From: Bryobacterales bacterium
Lineage (GTDB): Bacteria; Acidobacteriota; Terriglobia; Bryobacterales; Bryobacteraceae
DNA length: 37,016 bases
Assembly: GCA_019261985.1 (NCBI GenBank)
Contig: JAFAQY010000065.1
Location: 1-37,016, forward strand
Direction: 5' to 3'
The position numbers and the translations under genes were made by a program. The notes under the pieces were generated by a model. That model was not told the DNA's origin. It was given only the letters and a program-made list of their open reading frames with translations, and made no database searches. Positions 1-7,319 of the stretch are shown here, in pieces (position 1 is the stretch's first letter; each line of letters begins with the position of its first letter).

Positions 1-97
1 AGAATTATCCAATGCAAGATGAGCATGAAATCGGACTTGTTTCCAATGCAAGATGAGCATGAAACTGGGAGGAGCGAGGTAGGCATGCTGCGGCCGG

Positions 98-1360
98 ATG
101 CAGGTGCAGATGCAGAATGCCGAACAGCTCACCCGGGAGCAGATCCGGGAGTTTCTGGATTCCAGCCGTGGGATCGAGTTCGCGGGACAGAGTCGAGCCG
201 AGGTGTACGCCTGGACCGAACGTGTACTGATAGCGCAGGAGTTTGGGCGGCTGAAGAAGAAAGAGCGCGGGCTGGTGCGGGTCTATCTGGGGAAGGTGAC
301 TGGATTGAGCCCAGCGCAACTGACGCGGCTGATCCGAATCTACCTGGACAGCGGGAGTGTGCGCGAGGCCGGCTATCGCCGGCACAAATTCACACGTCAA
401 TACACCGCCGCCAATATCGCTTTGCTCGCCGAGGTGGATCGCGCGCACGGGCGGCTAAGCGGCCCGGCTACACGCCGCATCCTGGAGCGCGAGTACCAGA
501 AGTTCGGCCGCAAGGAATTCCGACGGCTGGCTACGATTTCGGTGTCGCACTTGTACAATCTGCGCCGGAGCGCGGGCTACCGCAAGCACACCGCGGTGTT
601 CCAGCCCACGCGTCCTACGCCGGTTTCCATCGCCGAGCGGCGCAAGCCGGATCCGCAAGGCCGACCGGGGTTCCTGCGGGTGGACACGGTGCACCAAGGC
701 GACTGGGACGGAGCCAAAGGTGTTTATCACATCAATGCGGTCGATGCAGTGACGCAATGGCAAGTGGTAGGAAGCGCCAGCAAAATCAGCGAGCAGTTTC
801 TGATCCCGGTGCTGGAAGCGATGCTGCATCAGTTTCCATTTCGGATTCTGGGATTTCATGCCGACAATGGCTCGGAGTTCATCAACCATACGGTGGCGCA
901 GTTGCTCGAAAAGCTACGGATCGAATTCACCAAGAGCCGCGCCAACCGCAGTCAGGATCAGGCACTGGTGGAGGGCAAGAACGGAGCGGTCATCCGCAAG
1001 CACATGGGCTATGGCCATATCGCCAGCCAACACAGCCAGGAACTACAGAAGTTCTATACGGCATCTTTCAACCCGTACTTGAACTATCACCGGCCTTGCG
1101 GCTATGCGACGGTGAGTCTGGATGCGCGCGGCAAGCGCCAGCGGCGCTATCGGCTGGACGATTACGCCACGCCTTACGAGAAGTTCCGTTCCCTATCCCA
1201 GGCCAGTCAGTATCTCAAGCCGGGCATAACGTTCAAACAGATGGATGCTTGGGCGAGTGCGATGAGCGACACCGAGTGTGCCAAGAAGATGAACGTGGCC
1301 CGCATCAGACTGCTGCGCCGAGTCAAAAGCGAGTCGCCGATTCCCCCGAGCTTTCTCTAA
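98..1360 (+). CDS. DDE/rve-type transposase
   Basis: A 420-residue protein with an N-terminal helix-turn-helix region (about residues 50-180, basic and rich in R/K) and a central integrase catalytic core. The core shows the acidic triad in its usual settings: D in VDTVHQGD, D in HADNGSEF and E in LVEGKNGA. It would catalyse DNA cleavage and strand transfer of the surrounding element. The ATG at 98 is preceded by a purine-rich GGGAGGAGCGAGG at 67-79, rather far upstream, so the start could be slightly different. The reading frame is intact from HTH to C-terminus, so the element may still be active. The family is inferred from the catalytic core; a precise IS family needs a database comparison. 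Confidence 0.88.
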   Translation: MQVQMQNAEQLTREQIREFLDSSRGIEFAGQSRAEVYAWTERVLIAQEFGRLKKKERGLVRVYLGKVTGLSPAQLTRLIRIYLDSGSVREAGYRRHKFTRQYTAANIALLAEVDRAHGRLSGPATRRILEREYQKFGRKEFRRLATISVSHLYNLRRSAGYRKHTAVFQPTRPTPVSIAERRKPDPQGRPGFLRVDTVHQGDWDGAKGVYHINAVDAVTQWQVVGSASKISEQFLIPVLEAMLHQFPFRILGFHADNGSEFINHTVAQLLEKLRIEFTKSRANRSQDQALVEGKNGAVIRKHMGYGHIASQHSQELQKFYTASFNPYLNYHRPCGYATVSLDARGKRQRRYRLDDYATPYEKFRSLSQASQYLKPGITFKQMDAWASAMSDTECAKKMNVARIRLLRRVKSESPIPPSFL

Positions 1361-1560
1361 GAGTGCCTCCAGGGCTGTGGAAATGCCGGGGCGGTGGAAA
1401 GCGTGGAAAACCAAAAGCAGGTTTCCCACGCTTCCCACCGCCCCTTGGAAATCTCGCAAACCCCGCGAGATTTCCACATTCCCACAGCCCAGCGTACGCC
1501 GGATGGAAAAGTGGAAAACCAAACCCAGGTTTCCCACTTTTCCACGCGGCGCACGCGACG
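1361..1560. other. Strongly folded non-coding tail of the insertion sequence (three-way junction plus hairpin)
   Basis: An outer 9-base stem (1372-1380 with 1482-1490) encloses two hairpins. One is a 25-base stem, 1388-1412 with 1420-1444, with two mismatches. The other is a perfect 11-base stem, 1447-1457 with 1465-1475. A fourth hairpin follows (1504-1520 with 1528-1544). The first and fourth share nearly the same core and loop (GTGGAAAACC..AGGTTTCCCAC at 1403-1429 and 1511-1537) but have different outer stems that still pair. Its role is unknown; it may protect the element from read-through or regulate the transposase. Confidence 0.6.
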
Positions 1561-1719
1561 ACGATTACGAGATCTCTCTATTCAAAACCAAAAACCAAGA
1601 AAGGACGTCGGCCGCTACGCGGCCTCCTTCCCGATTTTCATGCTCATCTTGCATTGGAAACGGAATCCCATTTCATGCTCATTCTTCGATTGGAAAATGC
1701 TATGCATGAAAACCCAAGT

Positions 1720-1830
1720 GGGCAGCCTTCAGGCTGCGGCGGGCTTCAGCCCGCCCGCGCCAGCCTTCAGCCCGCCCCACCGCCTGGCGGACTAAAGTCC
1801 GCCGCAGCCTAAAGGCTGCCCCACCTCAGC
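1720..1830. repeat. Dispersed palindromic (REP-like) repeat cluster
   Basis: Several palindromes of the type CGGGCTTCAGCCCG, GGCGGACTAAAGTCCGCC and GGCAGCC..GGCTGCC lie back to back between the insertion sequence and rfbC. The same vocabulary (GGCGGGCT-AAGCCCGCC, CAGGCTGAAGCC, ending CCCCAC) recurs in other intergenic gaps of this window at 12322-12390, 17196-17254, 27336-27430 and 29961-29999. This is a dispersed repeat family. No associated transposase gene is visible here. Confidence 0.7.
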
Positions 1831-1860
1831 ATGACCCCTAGCATTTGTTACCCTACCTAA

Positions 1861-2415
1861 ATGAGCGCAGGCCCCGCTGAAGCTATCAGCATCGTTACCC
1901 CCGAGTGCGAGCCGGGAATCGGACGCCTGATCCGTACTCCCGAAGCTAGCGACCGGATCTCCGGCGTCGCAATCCGTGCTTATGATTTATGGCCGGATGA
2001 TCGCGGCTATTTTCTGGAAGTGATTAGGCTCCGCCAAGGATTGGCCGCCGAATTTCCCGCCGAAAGCACGCAAATATCGGCGGCTCTCAGTTATCCCGGC
2101 ACGATTAAAGCCTTCCATTTTCACCGTTATCAGACCGATCTGTGGGTGCCGGCTCAAGGCATGTTCCAAGTCGCTCTTGTAGACCTGCGTCCGAATTCAC
2201 CAACATTCGGCGCCAAAAACACGCTCTACGCCGGCGGCCTCAAGCCGTGGCAAATCCGCATTCCGCCGGGCGTCGGCCATGGCTATAAGGTCATCGGCGA
2301 ATGGCCGGCCATGTTGATATACGTGACCGACCGCCTCTATAATCCCCAGGACGAGGGGCGCATTCCCTACAACGATTCTTCTATTGCCTACGACTGGGAA
2401 CTCCAGCACAAATAA
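1861..2415 (+). CDS. rfbC: dTDP-4-dehydrorhamnose 3,5-epimerase family protein
   Basis: A 184-residue cupin of the RmlC family, of normal length. RmlC converts dTDP-4-keto-6-deoxyglucose to dTDP-4-keto-rhamnose in the cytoplasm, feeding rhamnose into surface polysaccharides. Recognisable blocks are DDRGYFLEVIR (46-56), KAFHFH (83-88, His86 at the position of the catalytic His of RGLHxQ), VALVDLRPNSPTFG (104-117), RIPPGVGHGY (133-142) and the C-terminal YNDSSIAYDW. The active-site loop differs from classic RmlC (KAFHFHRYQTDLW instead of RGLHYQ..PH), so a related epimerase of another dTDP-sugar route is possible. The stop codon TAA is directly followed by the ATG of rfbB, so the two are surely co-transcribed. 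No clear ribosome binding site precedes the ATG. The promoter side is occupied by palindromic repeats and an insertion sequence. Confidence 0.85.
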   Translation: MSAGPAEAISIVTPECEPGIGRLIRTPEASDRISGVAIRAYDLWPDDRGYFLEVIRLRQGLAAEFPAESTQISAALSYPGTIKAFHFHRYQTDLWVPAQGMFQVALVDLRPNSPTFGAKNTLYAGGLKPWQIRIPPGVGHGYKVIGEWPAMLIYVTDRLYNPQDEGRIPYNDSSIAYDWELQHK

Positions 2416-3432
2416 ATGAAATTCGTAGTAACCGGAGGCGCCGGATTCATCGGAAGCGCGTTCGTGCGTCTGCTGATCGGCAGCGGCCGGGCGTCTCTGG
2501 TCGTGAACCTGGACAAGCTTACATATGCGGGCAATCCGGAAAATCTCGCGGCGGTGGCGGACCATCCCCGCTATCGATTCGTGCATGGTGACATATGCGA
2601 CCAATCGCTGGTGAATGCTCTGATCGAGGAGACGCGGCCGGATGTGCTGGTGAACTTCGCCGCCGAGTCGCACGTCGATCGCAGCATCCTGTCGCCGGAG
2701 CCGGTATTCGAGACCAATCTTCGCGGCACGCTCACGTTGCTCGAAGCCGCTCGTTTGCACAAATTGCCCCGCTTCCTGCACGTGTCCACCGACGAGGTCT
2801 ACGGAAGCATCGAGCCGCCGCATGAAGCCGATGAGGATTTTCCGCTGCGCGCCAGCAGTCCTTATTCGGCATCCAAGGCCGGCTCGGATTTGTTGGCTTT
2901 GTCCTATTTCGTCACTTATAAGCTGCCGGTAACCGTCACCCGCGCTTCAAACAATTATGGGCCGTATCAATTTCCGGAGAAGTTGATCCCGCTCATGATC
3001 TCGAACGCCATCGAAGACCAGCCGCTGCCGATCTATGGCGATGGGATGCAAATCCGCGACTGGCTCTACGTCGACGACCACTGCCGCGCGATTCTCGCCG
3101 CCATCGAGCGCGGGAGGCCGGGCGAGATTTACAACATCGGCGGAAGCCGCGCCCTGCCGAACGTTGAAGTAGTGCAAAAAATTCTGGCCGCGCTCGGCAA
3201 GCCCGAAAGCTTGATGCAAACGGTAAAGGACCGCCCCGGCCACGACCGCCGCTACGCCCTTTCAAGCGAAAAGCTGATGCGCGAAACGGGCTGGAAGCCG
3301 GAGATGCCCTTCGAGCAAGGCTTGCGGGCGACGATCGAGTGGTACCGCGCCAACCCCGGCTGGGTGGCGCGCGTAAAATCGGGCGAGTACCAACAGTACT
3401 ACCAACGCAATTACGAGGGCCGCGCCGTGTAA
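2416..3432 (+). CDS. rfbB: dTDP-glucose 4,6-dehydratase
   Basis: A 338-residue extended short-chain dehydrogenase that removes water from dTDP-glucose to give dTDP-4-keto-6-deoxyglucose, the step before the epimerase encoded just upstream. The N-terminal NAD-binding GGAGFIGS (7-14), the active-site STDEVYGS with its Thr-Asp-Glu, the YSASK Tyr-Lys pair and SNNYGPYQFPEKLIP are all present. Length is normal and no motif is broken. The ATG abuts the rfbC stop codon. The other two rhamnose genes (rfbA, rfbD) are not in this window, so the final sugar could be rhamnose or another 6-deoxy sugar. Confidence 0.95.
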   Translation: MKFVVTGGAGFIGSAFVRLLIGSGRASLVVNLDKLTYAGNPENLAAVADHPRYRFVHGDICDQSLVNALIEETRPDVLVNFAAESHVDRSILSPEPVFETNLRGTLTLLEAARLHKLPRFLHVSTDEVYGSIEPPHEADEDFPLRASSPYSASKAGSDLLALSYFVTYKLPVTVTRASNNYGPYQFPEKLIPLMISNAIEDQPLPIYGDGMQIRDWLYVDDHCRAILAAIERGRPGEIYNIGGSRALPNVEVVQKILAALGKPESLMQTVKDRPGHDRRYALSSEKLMRETGWKPEMPFEQGLRATIEWYRANPGWVARVKSGEYQQYYQRNYEGRAV

Positions 3433-3532
3433 ACCCGGCGGTGAAGCTTCGTCCGCGAAATCGCAAGCTCCACGCCGTGGCAGCGGTTCTGCCGTCAATA
3501 ACACGCTTTTTGTACGCTATTGTCGAGACTGC

Positions 3533-4849
3533 ATGGATACAGGTGGTCATCCGCTAACGGGCTACGGGCCAGCCTGGAAAGGTCTGTGGGAAAAGACCGG
3601 CTGGTGGCATAGTTTCGAGCTACCGGGCGGCGAAGTAATTCGTGGAATGAACCCGCTGGAGGTTCTGAAGCGGCGGATTGCACAGTTTCCGATAGCCGCG
3701 GATCTGCGAGGCAAACGCGTGCTCGATATCGGCGCTTGGGATGGCTGGTTCACTTTCGAGATGGAGCGCCGCGGCGCCGAGGTGGTTGCGCTCGATTGCT
3801 GGGACAATCCACGTTTCCGCGAAATGCATGCGCTCTATAGATCGCGCGCGGAATATGTGCAGATGGACGCAATGGAAATTTCCCCGGCCACTGTGGGCAG
3901 ATTCGACATAGTACTTTTTTTGGGAGTGCTCTATCATCTCAAGCATCCGCTTTTGGCGCTTGAAAAAGTGTGCTCCATTACGACGGAACTCGCCGCAATT
4001 GACTCGTTTGTGCTCCGCGACGGTTTAGATCCCAATGCGCAGCCCGTGCTCGAGTTTTATGAGACCGATCAGATGGAGGGACAGACGGACAATTGGGTTG
4101 CCCCTAACCTCGCCTGCCTGATGGCGATGTGCCGCACGGCGGGTTTCGCTCGCGTAGAGTTCCGCAATGCCCTTCTTTATAGCGCGGCTGTGGCTTGTTA
4201 CCGCAAATGGGAACAGCCGGGTGTTGCCGGGCCTGTCGTGGAATTGAAAAGCGCCGTCCACAACACAAATCACGGCCTGAACTTTGACTCACGCCGGGAC
4301 GAATATTTAACATGCGGGTTTACTACTAAAGAAGAGAAATTAACTGTCAAGAACGTACAGCCGAGTGTCGGCGGCTACGGGGTGCGGCCAATAAGCGTCA
4401 CAAATATTGGCGGCGATCTTTGGCAGGCGAATTTTAAACTTCCCCCCGGCCTAACGCCGGGCTGGCACGACGTGAGCATAGCCGTATTTGGAGGCCCCGC
4501 GCACACCGGGCCTGCAATCGCCGTGGATCTACCGCTTATACCCTGCACACCCCGAATTATCGGAGTAAGGGACGGAACTAATTGGGCTAGTAATCAATTA
4601 GACCTGAAATCAGGACGCGGCATCGCGATTTGGTGTGAGGGACTTCCGGAGAATGCCGATCGCAACAACCTTAGGATTTTTCTGAGGAAAGTACTATGTT
4701 CTGTCGAATTCATTGCGGCATCTGGTGAAACCAGGCAAATCAACGTGCAAGTACCAGATTCTATTGGCGCTGGGCTCGCCGATCTCGAGCTCCGGATCGG
4801 TAATTCGACCGCGCCTCCGATCCAGATTCAAGTCCTTCCTGCCGCATAA
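3533..4849 (+). CDS. SAM-dependent methyltransferase with extra C-terminal beta-rich domain
   Basis: A 438-residue protein. Residues 1-215 form a class I methyltransferase resembling the Methyltransf_9/DUF1698 group: motif I VLDIGAWDGWFTFEMERRGA (63-82), an acidic D after motif I (VVALDCWD), and FDIVLFLGVLYHLKHPLLAL as the post-I/IV block. Such enzymes often sit in polysaccharide clusters and methylate sugars or related groups. This one follows rfbC-rfbB by 100 bases on the same strand. Residues 270-438 are unlike a methyltransferase: they look beta-rich and Ig/TIG-like (for example GLTPGWHDVSIAVFGG and the end DLELRIGNSTAPPIQIQVLP). The substrate is unknown. The ATG at 3533 is the first good start; no strong ribosome binding site is seen. 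Confidence 0.75.
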   Translation: MDTGGHPLTGYGPAWKGLWEKTGWWHSFELPGGEVIRGMNPLEVLKRRIAQFPIAADLRGKRVLDIGAWDGWFTFEMERRGAEVVALDCWDNPRFREMHALYRSRAEYVQMDAMEISPATVGRFDIVLFLGVLYHLKHPLLALEKVCSITTELAAIDSFVLRDGLDPNAQPVLEFYETDQMEGQTDNWVAPNLACLMAMCRTAGFARVEFRNALLYSAAVACYRKWEQPGVAGPVVELKSAVHNTNHGLNFDSRRDEYLTCGFTTKEEKLTVKNVQPSVGGYGVRPISVTNIGGDLWQANFKLPPGLTPGWHDVSIAVFGGPAHTGPAIAVDLPLIPCTPRIIGVRDGTNWASNQLDLKSGRGIAIWCEGLPENADRNNLRIFLRKVLCSVEFIAASGETRQINVQVPDSIGAGLADLELRIGNSTAPPIQIQVLPAA

Positions 4850-5051
4850 GTCCGCAATTTTTTTTCATACAGCCGGGATTTCTTTCGTCAAATCGAGTCA
4901 CATGACACACTTTAATCTTTACATCTGCATGCAGTTTTGGCATACTACCCGTAATCGGAGTATTGAAGTTTGACTTTCTGGACTGCTCTACAATTCCTCT
5001 ATACTCCGAGCATTTTTACTCCACCTCACGCAGTCATTACTCAAGGAGCTC
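4850..5051 (+). promoter_or_regulatory. Intergenic leader of the RRM gene, with T-tract and inverted repeat
   Basis: A run of eight T residues (4858-4865) lies just after the methyltransferase stop and may end its transcript, although no convincing stem precedes it. Further on, CGGAGTAT (4956-4963) and ATACTCCG (5001-5008) form an 8-base inverted repeat around a 37-base interval containing TTGACT and TACAAT. These resemble promoter hexamers but have poor spacing. The segment is AT-richer than its neighbours, as expected for a promoter and leader. Confidence 0.35.
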
Positions 5052-5054
5052 TTG

Positions 5055-5336
5055 GTGAAGAAGCTTTTTGTCGGAAATCTTCCATACGCCGCGACCGAGC
5101 AGGACGTACAAGCCTTTTTTTCTGAGCAGGGTGTAATCCCCGACACAATAACTGTGATGCGCGATCGTTTTACCGGTCAGCCCAGAGGTTTTGGCTTCGT
5201 GGAAATCAAAGATGACGGAGTAGCGCAAACGGCAATTGAATCCTGCCACGGCAAGGAATTGATGGGGCGTCCGCTGGTTGTAAATGAGGCGCGCCCGATG
5301 AACCGCGACCCTGGCCGGCGGCCCGCGCGAGGCTAG
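5055..5336 (+). CDS. RRM-type RNA-binding protein
   Basis: A 93-residue single-domain RNA-binding protein of the small bacterial RRM type. RNP2 is KLFVGNL (3-9) and RNP1 is RGFGFVEI (44-51), both with the aromatic residues needed for RNA stacking. A short basic tail (RDPGRRPARG) follows. GTG at 5055 is chosen because AAGGAG at 5043-5048 gives a normal spacing; TTG at 5052 is possible but closer. Relatives in cyanobacteria and other bacteria are often cold-induced and are thought to act as RNA chaperones. The long AT-rich leader with an inverted repeat would fit post-transcriptional control. It stands alone and converges with the regulator gene downstream. Confidence 0.92.
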   Translation: MKKLFVGNLPYAATEQDVQAFFSEQGVIPDTITVMRDRFTGQPRGFGFVEIKDDGVAQTAIESCHGKELMGRPLVVNEARPMNRDPGRRPARG

Positions 5337-5354
5337 AGCTCATCTCATAAATAC

Positions 5355-7136
5355 CTACTGCGCCGGTAACCCGACCATCGCTCGCAGAGCCTTCACACGC
5401 GGGTCGCCTCGCAGAAAAGCAAATTCCGGACTATTCAGTGTGAAGCCCATGCGTGCCGGGCCAACGCCGGTCCACTGATCCAACTCCTTAAGGGTGCGAT
5501 CTTTATTTCCCAGCCCGGCATATAGAAGTGCATATTGAAAGTGGCCGCGATTGCTCGGATGGGCTAACGGGCCTTCCGTCGCGAGTCTTTCGACTTCATC
5601 GCGGCGCCCCGCCTTGCCGTAAGCGTAGGCCAGATATCCCCAATTGTCCGTCCTGGCCAGCATTGCAATTGCCTCATCGGTTCTCCCTTGGCCGATCCTG
5701 GCCCGGGCGAGACAATCGTTTGTGAACTCGATACTGGCGACCGGCTTCCCACACTCTAGCGCTGCTTCATCGTATCGACCGACGGAAAGGAGTACGTCAC
5801 CCAGTTGAATGTGGGCTCTTGAAGATAAGGGGTCGTTTCGTACAGCTTTGCGGGCCTCCAGCACTGCTTCGTCCATACGTCCTAAAGGCCAAAAAAAGAA
5901 CCGGGAAAACTGACCATGTGCGACCGAAGAATTGGGATCAATCTCGATCGCGCGGCGAAAACTCCGTTCCGCCAGATCCCATTGGCCGTTACGCGCATAT
6001 GCCACTCCCAAAGCGCTGTGGGCCTCCGGTAATAGAGGATCCAACTGAATCGCCTTTTCTGCCGTCGGGCGCAAATTGGCGAGCTTCTCCTTTTGATTGC
6101 GGCCCCCGATGGACCCCCACGCGTACGCCACGGCGAGACCTGCTTGAGCCGGAGCCAGGGACGGATCTCTGGCTACCGATAGCTCAAACAAGCGAATCAC
6201 TTCGTCATCGCCCATGAATACCTGCGCTCCTAACGCGCGCGCACGCAGGTAAAGCTCATACGCTTCGGTGTTGGTATCGTAACGCCTCTGACCACGGCCG
6301 AGCTTTAACCGCAAGCTGTTGACGATGCCACGTGAGATTTCGTCCTGCACGGCAACTACATTTGATAACCCCCGGTCATATGAGGCCGACCACAACGGGA
6401 GATCATCGCGAATCCGAATCAATTGCGCATTGATCCGAAGCTGCTGTCCGGAACGCAGAACCGAGCCCTCCACGATGTAATCGGCTTCAAGTTGACTGCC
6501 TACCTCTCGCACATTCCGCGGCTTGCCCTTAAATGCGAAGGACGATGTTTGAGAGCGCACGGCGAGCCCGTCGATAATGGATAGATTGCGGATGATCTCG
6601 GCAGTCAAGCCGTCTGCAAAGTACTCGTTCGCCGCATCTTGGCTTAGGTTGATCAGTGGAAGAACAGCGATCTGAATCGGTGAATTTTGCGCCCCGAATC
6701 GAAACCAGACCAGGATCGCTATAGTCACGGCTGCTAACGCGGCACCGATCCACGGCCAAGTGGCCGCCTTCTGTCTCGCCTCGGCACCCTGCGGCGCGGC
6801 GAAATGGAACTCCGGTACATACCCGCCTTTTGGCAGCATGATCACTACCGGATCGTGACGGCCATCCGTCGAGTAGTACTTATCGAGCCGTGCCCTAAGG
6901 CGCACCGCCTCAGTTCGGACCGTGGAATCGGCCTTCGGGTCGTAGCCCGGATTCCGGCCGTAAACCTCCACTCCAATCAGAGATTCCTTAAGCTCGCTGT
7001 CCCGGCCCTCCAAGTGACGCTCCACCACGAACCGGAGCAGTTTCGATATGCGCTCAGCGCGAGCAAAACAACTGCTCCCCAGGACCCGTGTGAGCTCCTC
7101 CCGGTTCGCTTGCGCGTTCTCCTGCGCCTCGCCCAT
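5355..7136 (-). CDS. Membrane-anchored winged-helix/TolB-like/TPR protein
   Basis: A 593-residue protein of a type frequent in Acidobacteriota. Residues 1-110 form a predicted DNA-binding-like domain (SKLLRFVVERHLEGRDSELKE, VEVYGRNPGYDPKADSTVRTEAVRLRARLDKYY, LPKGGYVPEF). One membrane segment spans about 127-147. A TolB/FlgO-like domain starts at IAVLPLINLSQDAANEYFADG and runs to about 265, followed by tandem TPR units to the end (PEAHSALGVAYARNGQWDLAERSFRRAIEIDPNSSVAHGQ is typical). This suggests a one-component membrane regulator or scaffold; its signal and targets are unknown. The ATG at 7136 is preceded by GAAAGGAAAGGA. It is divergent from the kelch operon, which it might control, though that is only inferred from position. 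Confidence 0.8.
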   Translation of the reverse strand: MGEAQENAQANREELTRVLGSSCFARAERISKLLRFVVERHLEGRDSELKESLIGVEVYGRNPGYDPKADSTVRTEAVRLRARLDKYYSTDGRHDPVVIMLPKGGYVPEFHFAAPQGAEARQKAATWPWIGAALAAVTIAILVWFRFGAQNSPIQIAVLPLINLSQDAANEYFADGLTAEIIRNLSIIDGLAVRSQTSSFAFKGKPRNVREVGSQLEADYIVEGSVLRSGQQLRINAQLIRIRDDLPLWSASYDRGLSNVVAVQDEISRGIVNSLRLKLGRGQRRYDTNTEAYELYLRARALGAQVFMGDDEVIRLFELSVARDPSLAPAQAGLAVAYAWGSIGGRNQKEKLANLRPTAEKAIQLDPLLPEAHSALGVAYARNGQWDLAERSFRRAIEIDPNSSVAHGQFSRFFFWPLGRMDEAVLEARKAVRNDPLSSRAHIQLGDVLLSVGRYDEAALECGKPVASIEFTNDCLARARIGQGRTDEAIAMLARTDNWGYLAYAYGKAGRRDEVERLATEGPLAHPSNRGHFQYALLYAGLGNKDRTLKELDQWTGVGPARMGFTLNSPEFAFLRGDPRVKALRAMVGLPAQ

Positions 7137-7319
7137 CGGCTTTGAGGATATCCTTTCCTTTCAATGCCGCGCAACCGTTGTTACAACCCTTTTGCAACTC
7201 CGAACTGCTTGTCTTCAGGGCCGGGAAGGGTCACTCTTAAGTGCGAGATCGATAGGGGTCCAATCGGTGCTAACCTCTGCGCCCCGCTTGAGCCTATTTC
7301 GTGGAGCGGCTCTTAGGGA

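Larger units (their letters stand above)
9..1693 (+). mobile_element. Insertion sequence with doubled terminal repeats and an rve-type transposase
   Basis: A 22-base motif (CCAATGCAAGATGAGCATGAAA from base 9, given here in two parts: CCAATGCAAGA then TGAGCATGAAA) occurs twice in direct orientation at 9-30 and 43-64. It occurs inverted at 1636-1657 (exact) and 1671-1693 (imperfect). The two outer copies therefore bracket a transposase gene and a folded non-coding tail. Doubled binding-site-like ends are seen in several transposon families. The family is not certain: the single long rve transposase suggests an ISNCY/IS1202-like or IS481-like element. Only eight bases are present left of the first copy, so target duplications cannot be judged. 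A further partial direct copy (AATGC..TATGCATGAAA) lies near 1696-1711. Confidence 0.7.

Noticed and set aside
19-1812. Long plus-strand frame overlapping the transposase
   Set aside because: It is rich in Arg/Gly/Pro/Ala, has no domain and is an out-of-frame shadow of a GC-rich gene; the rve transposase frame is the real one.
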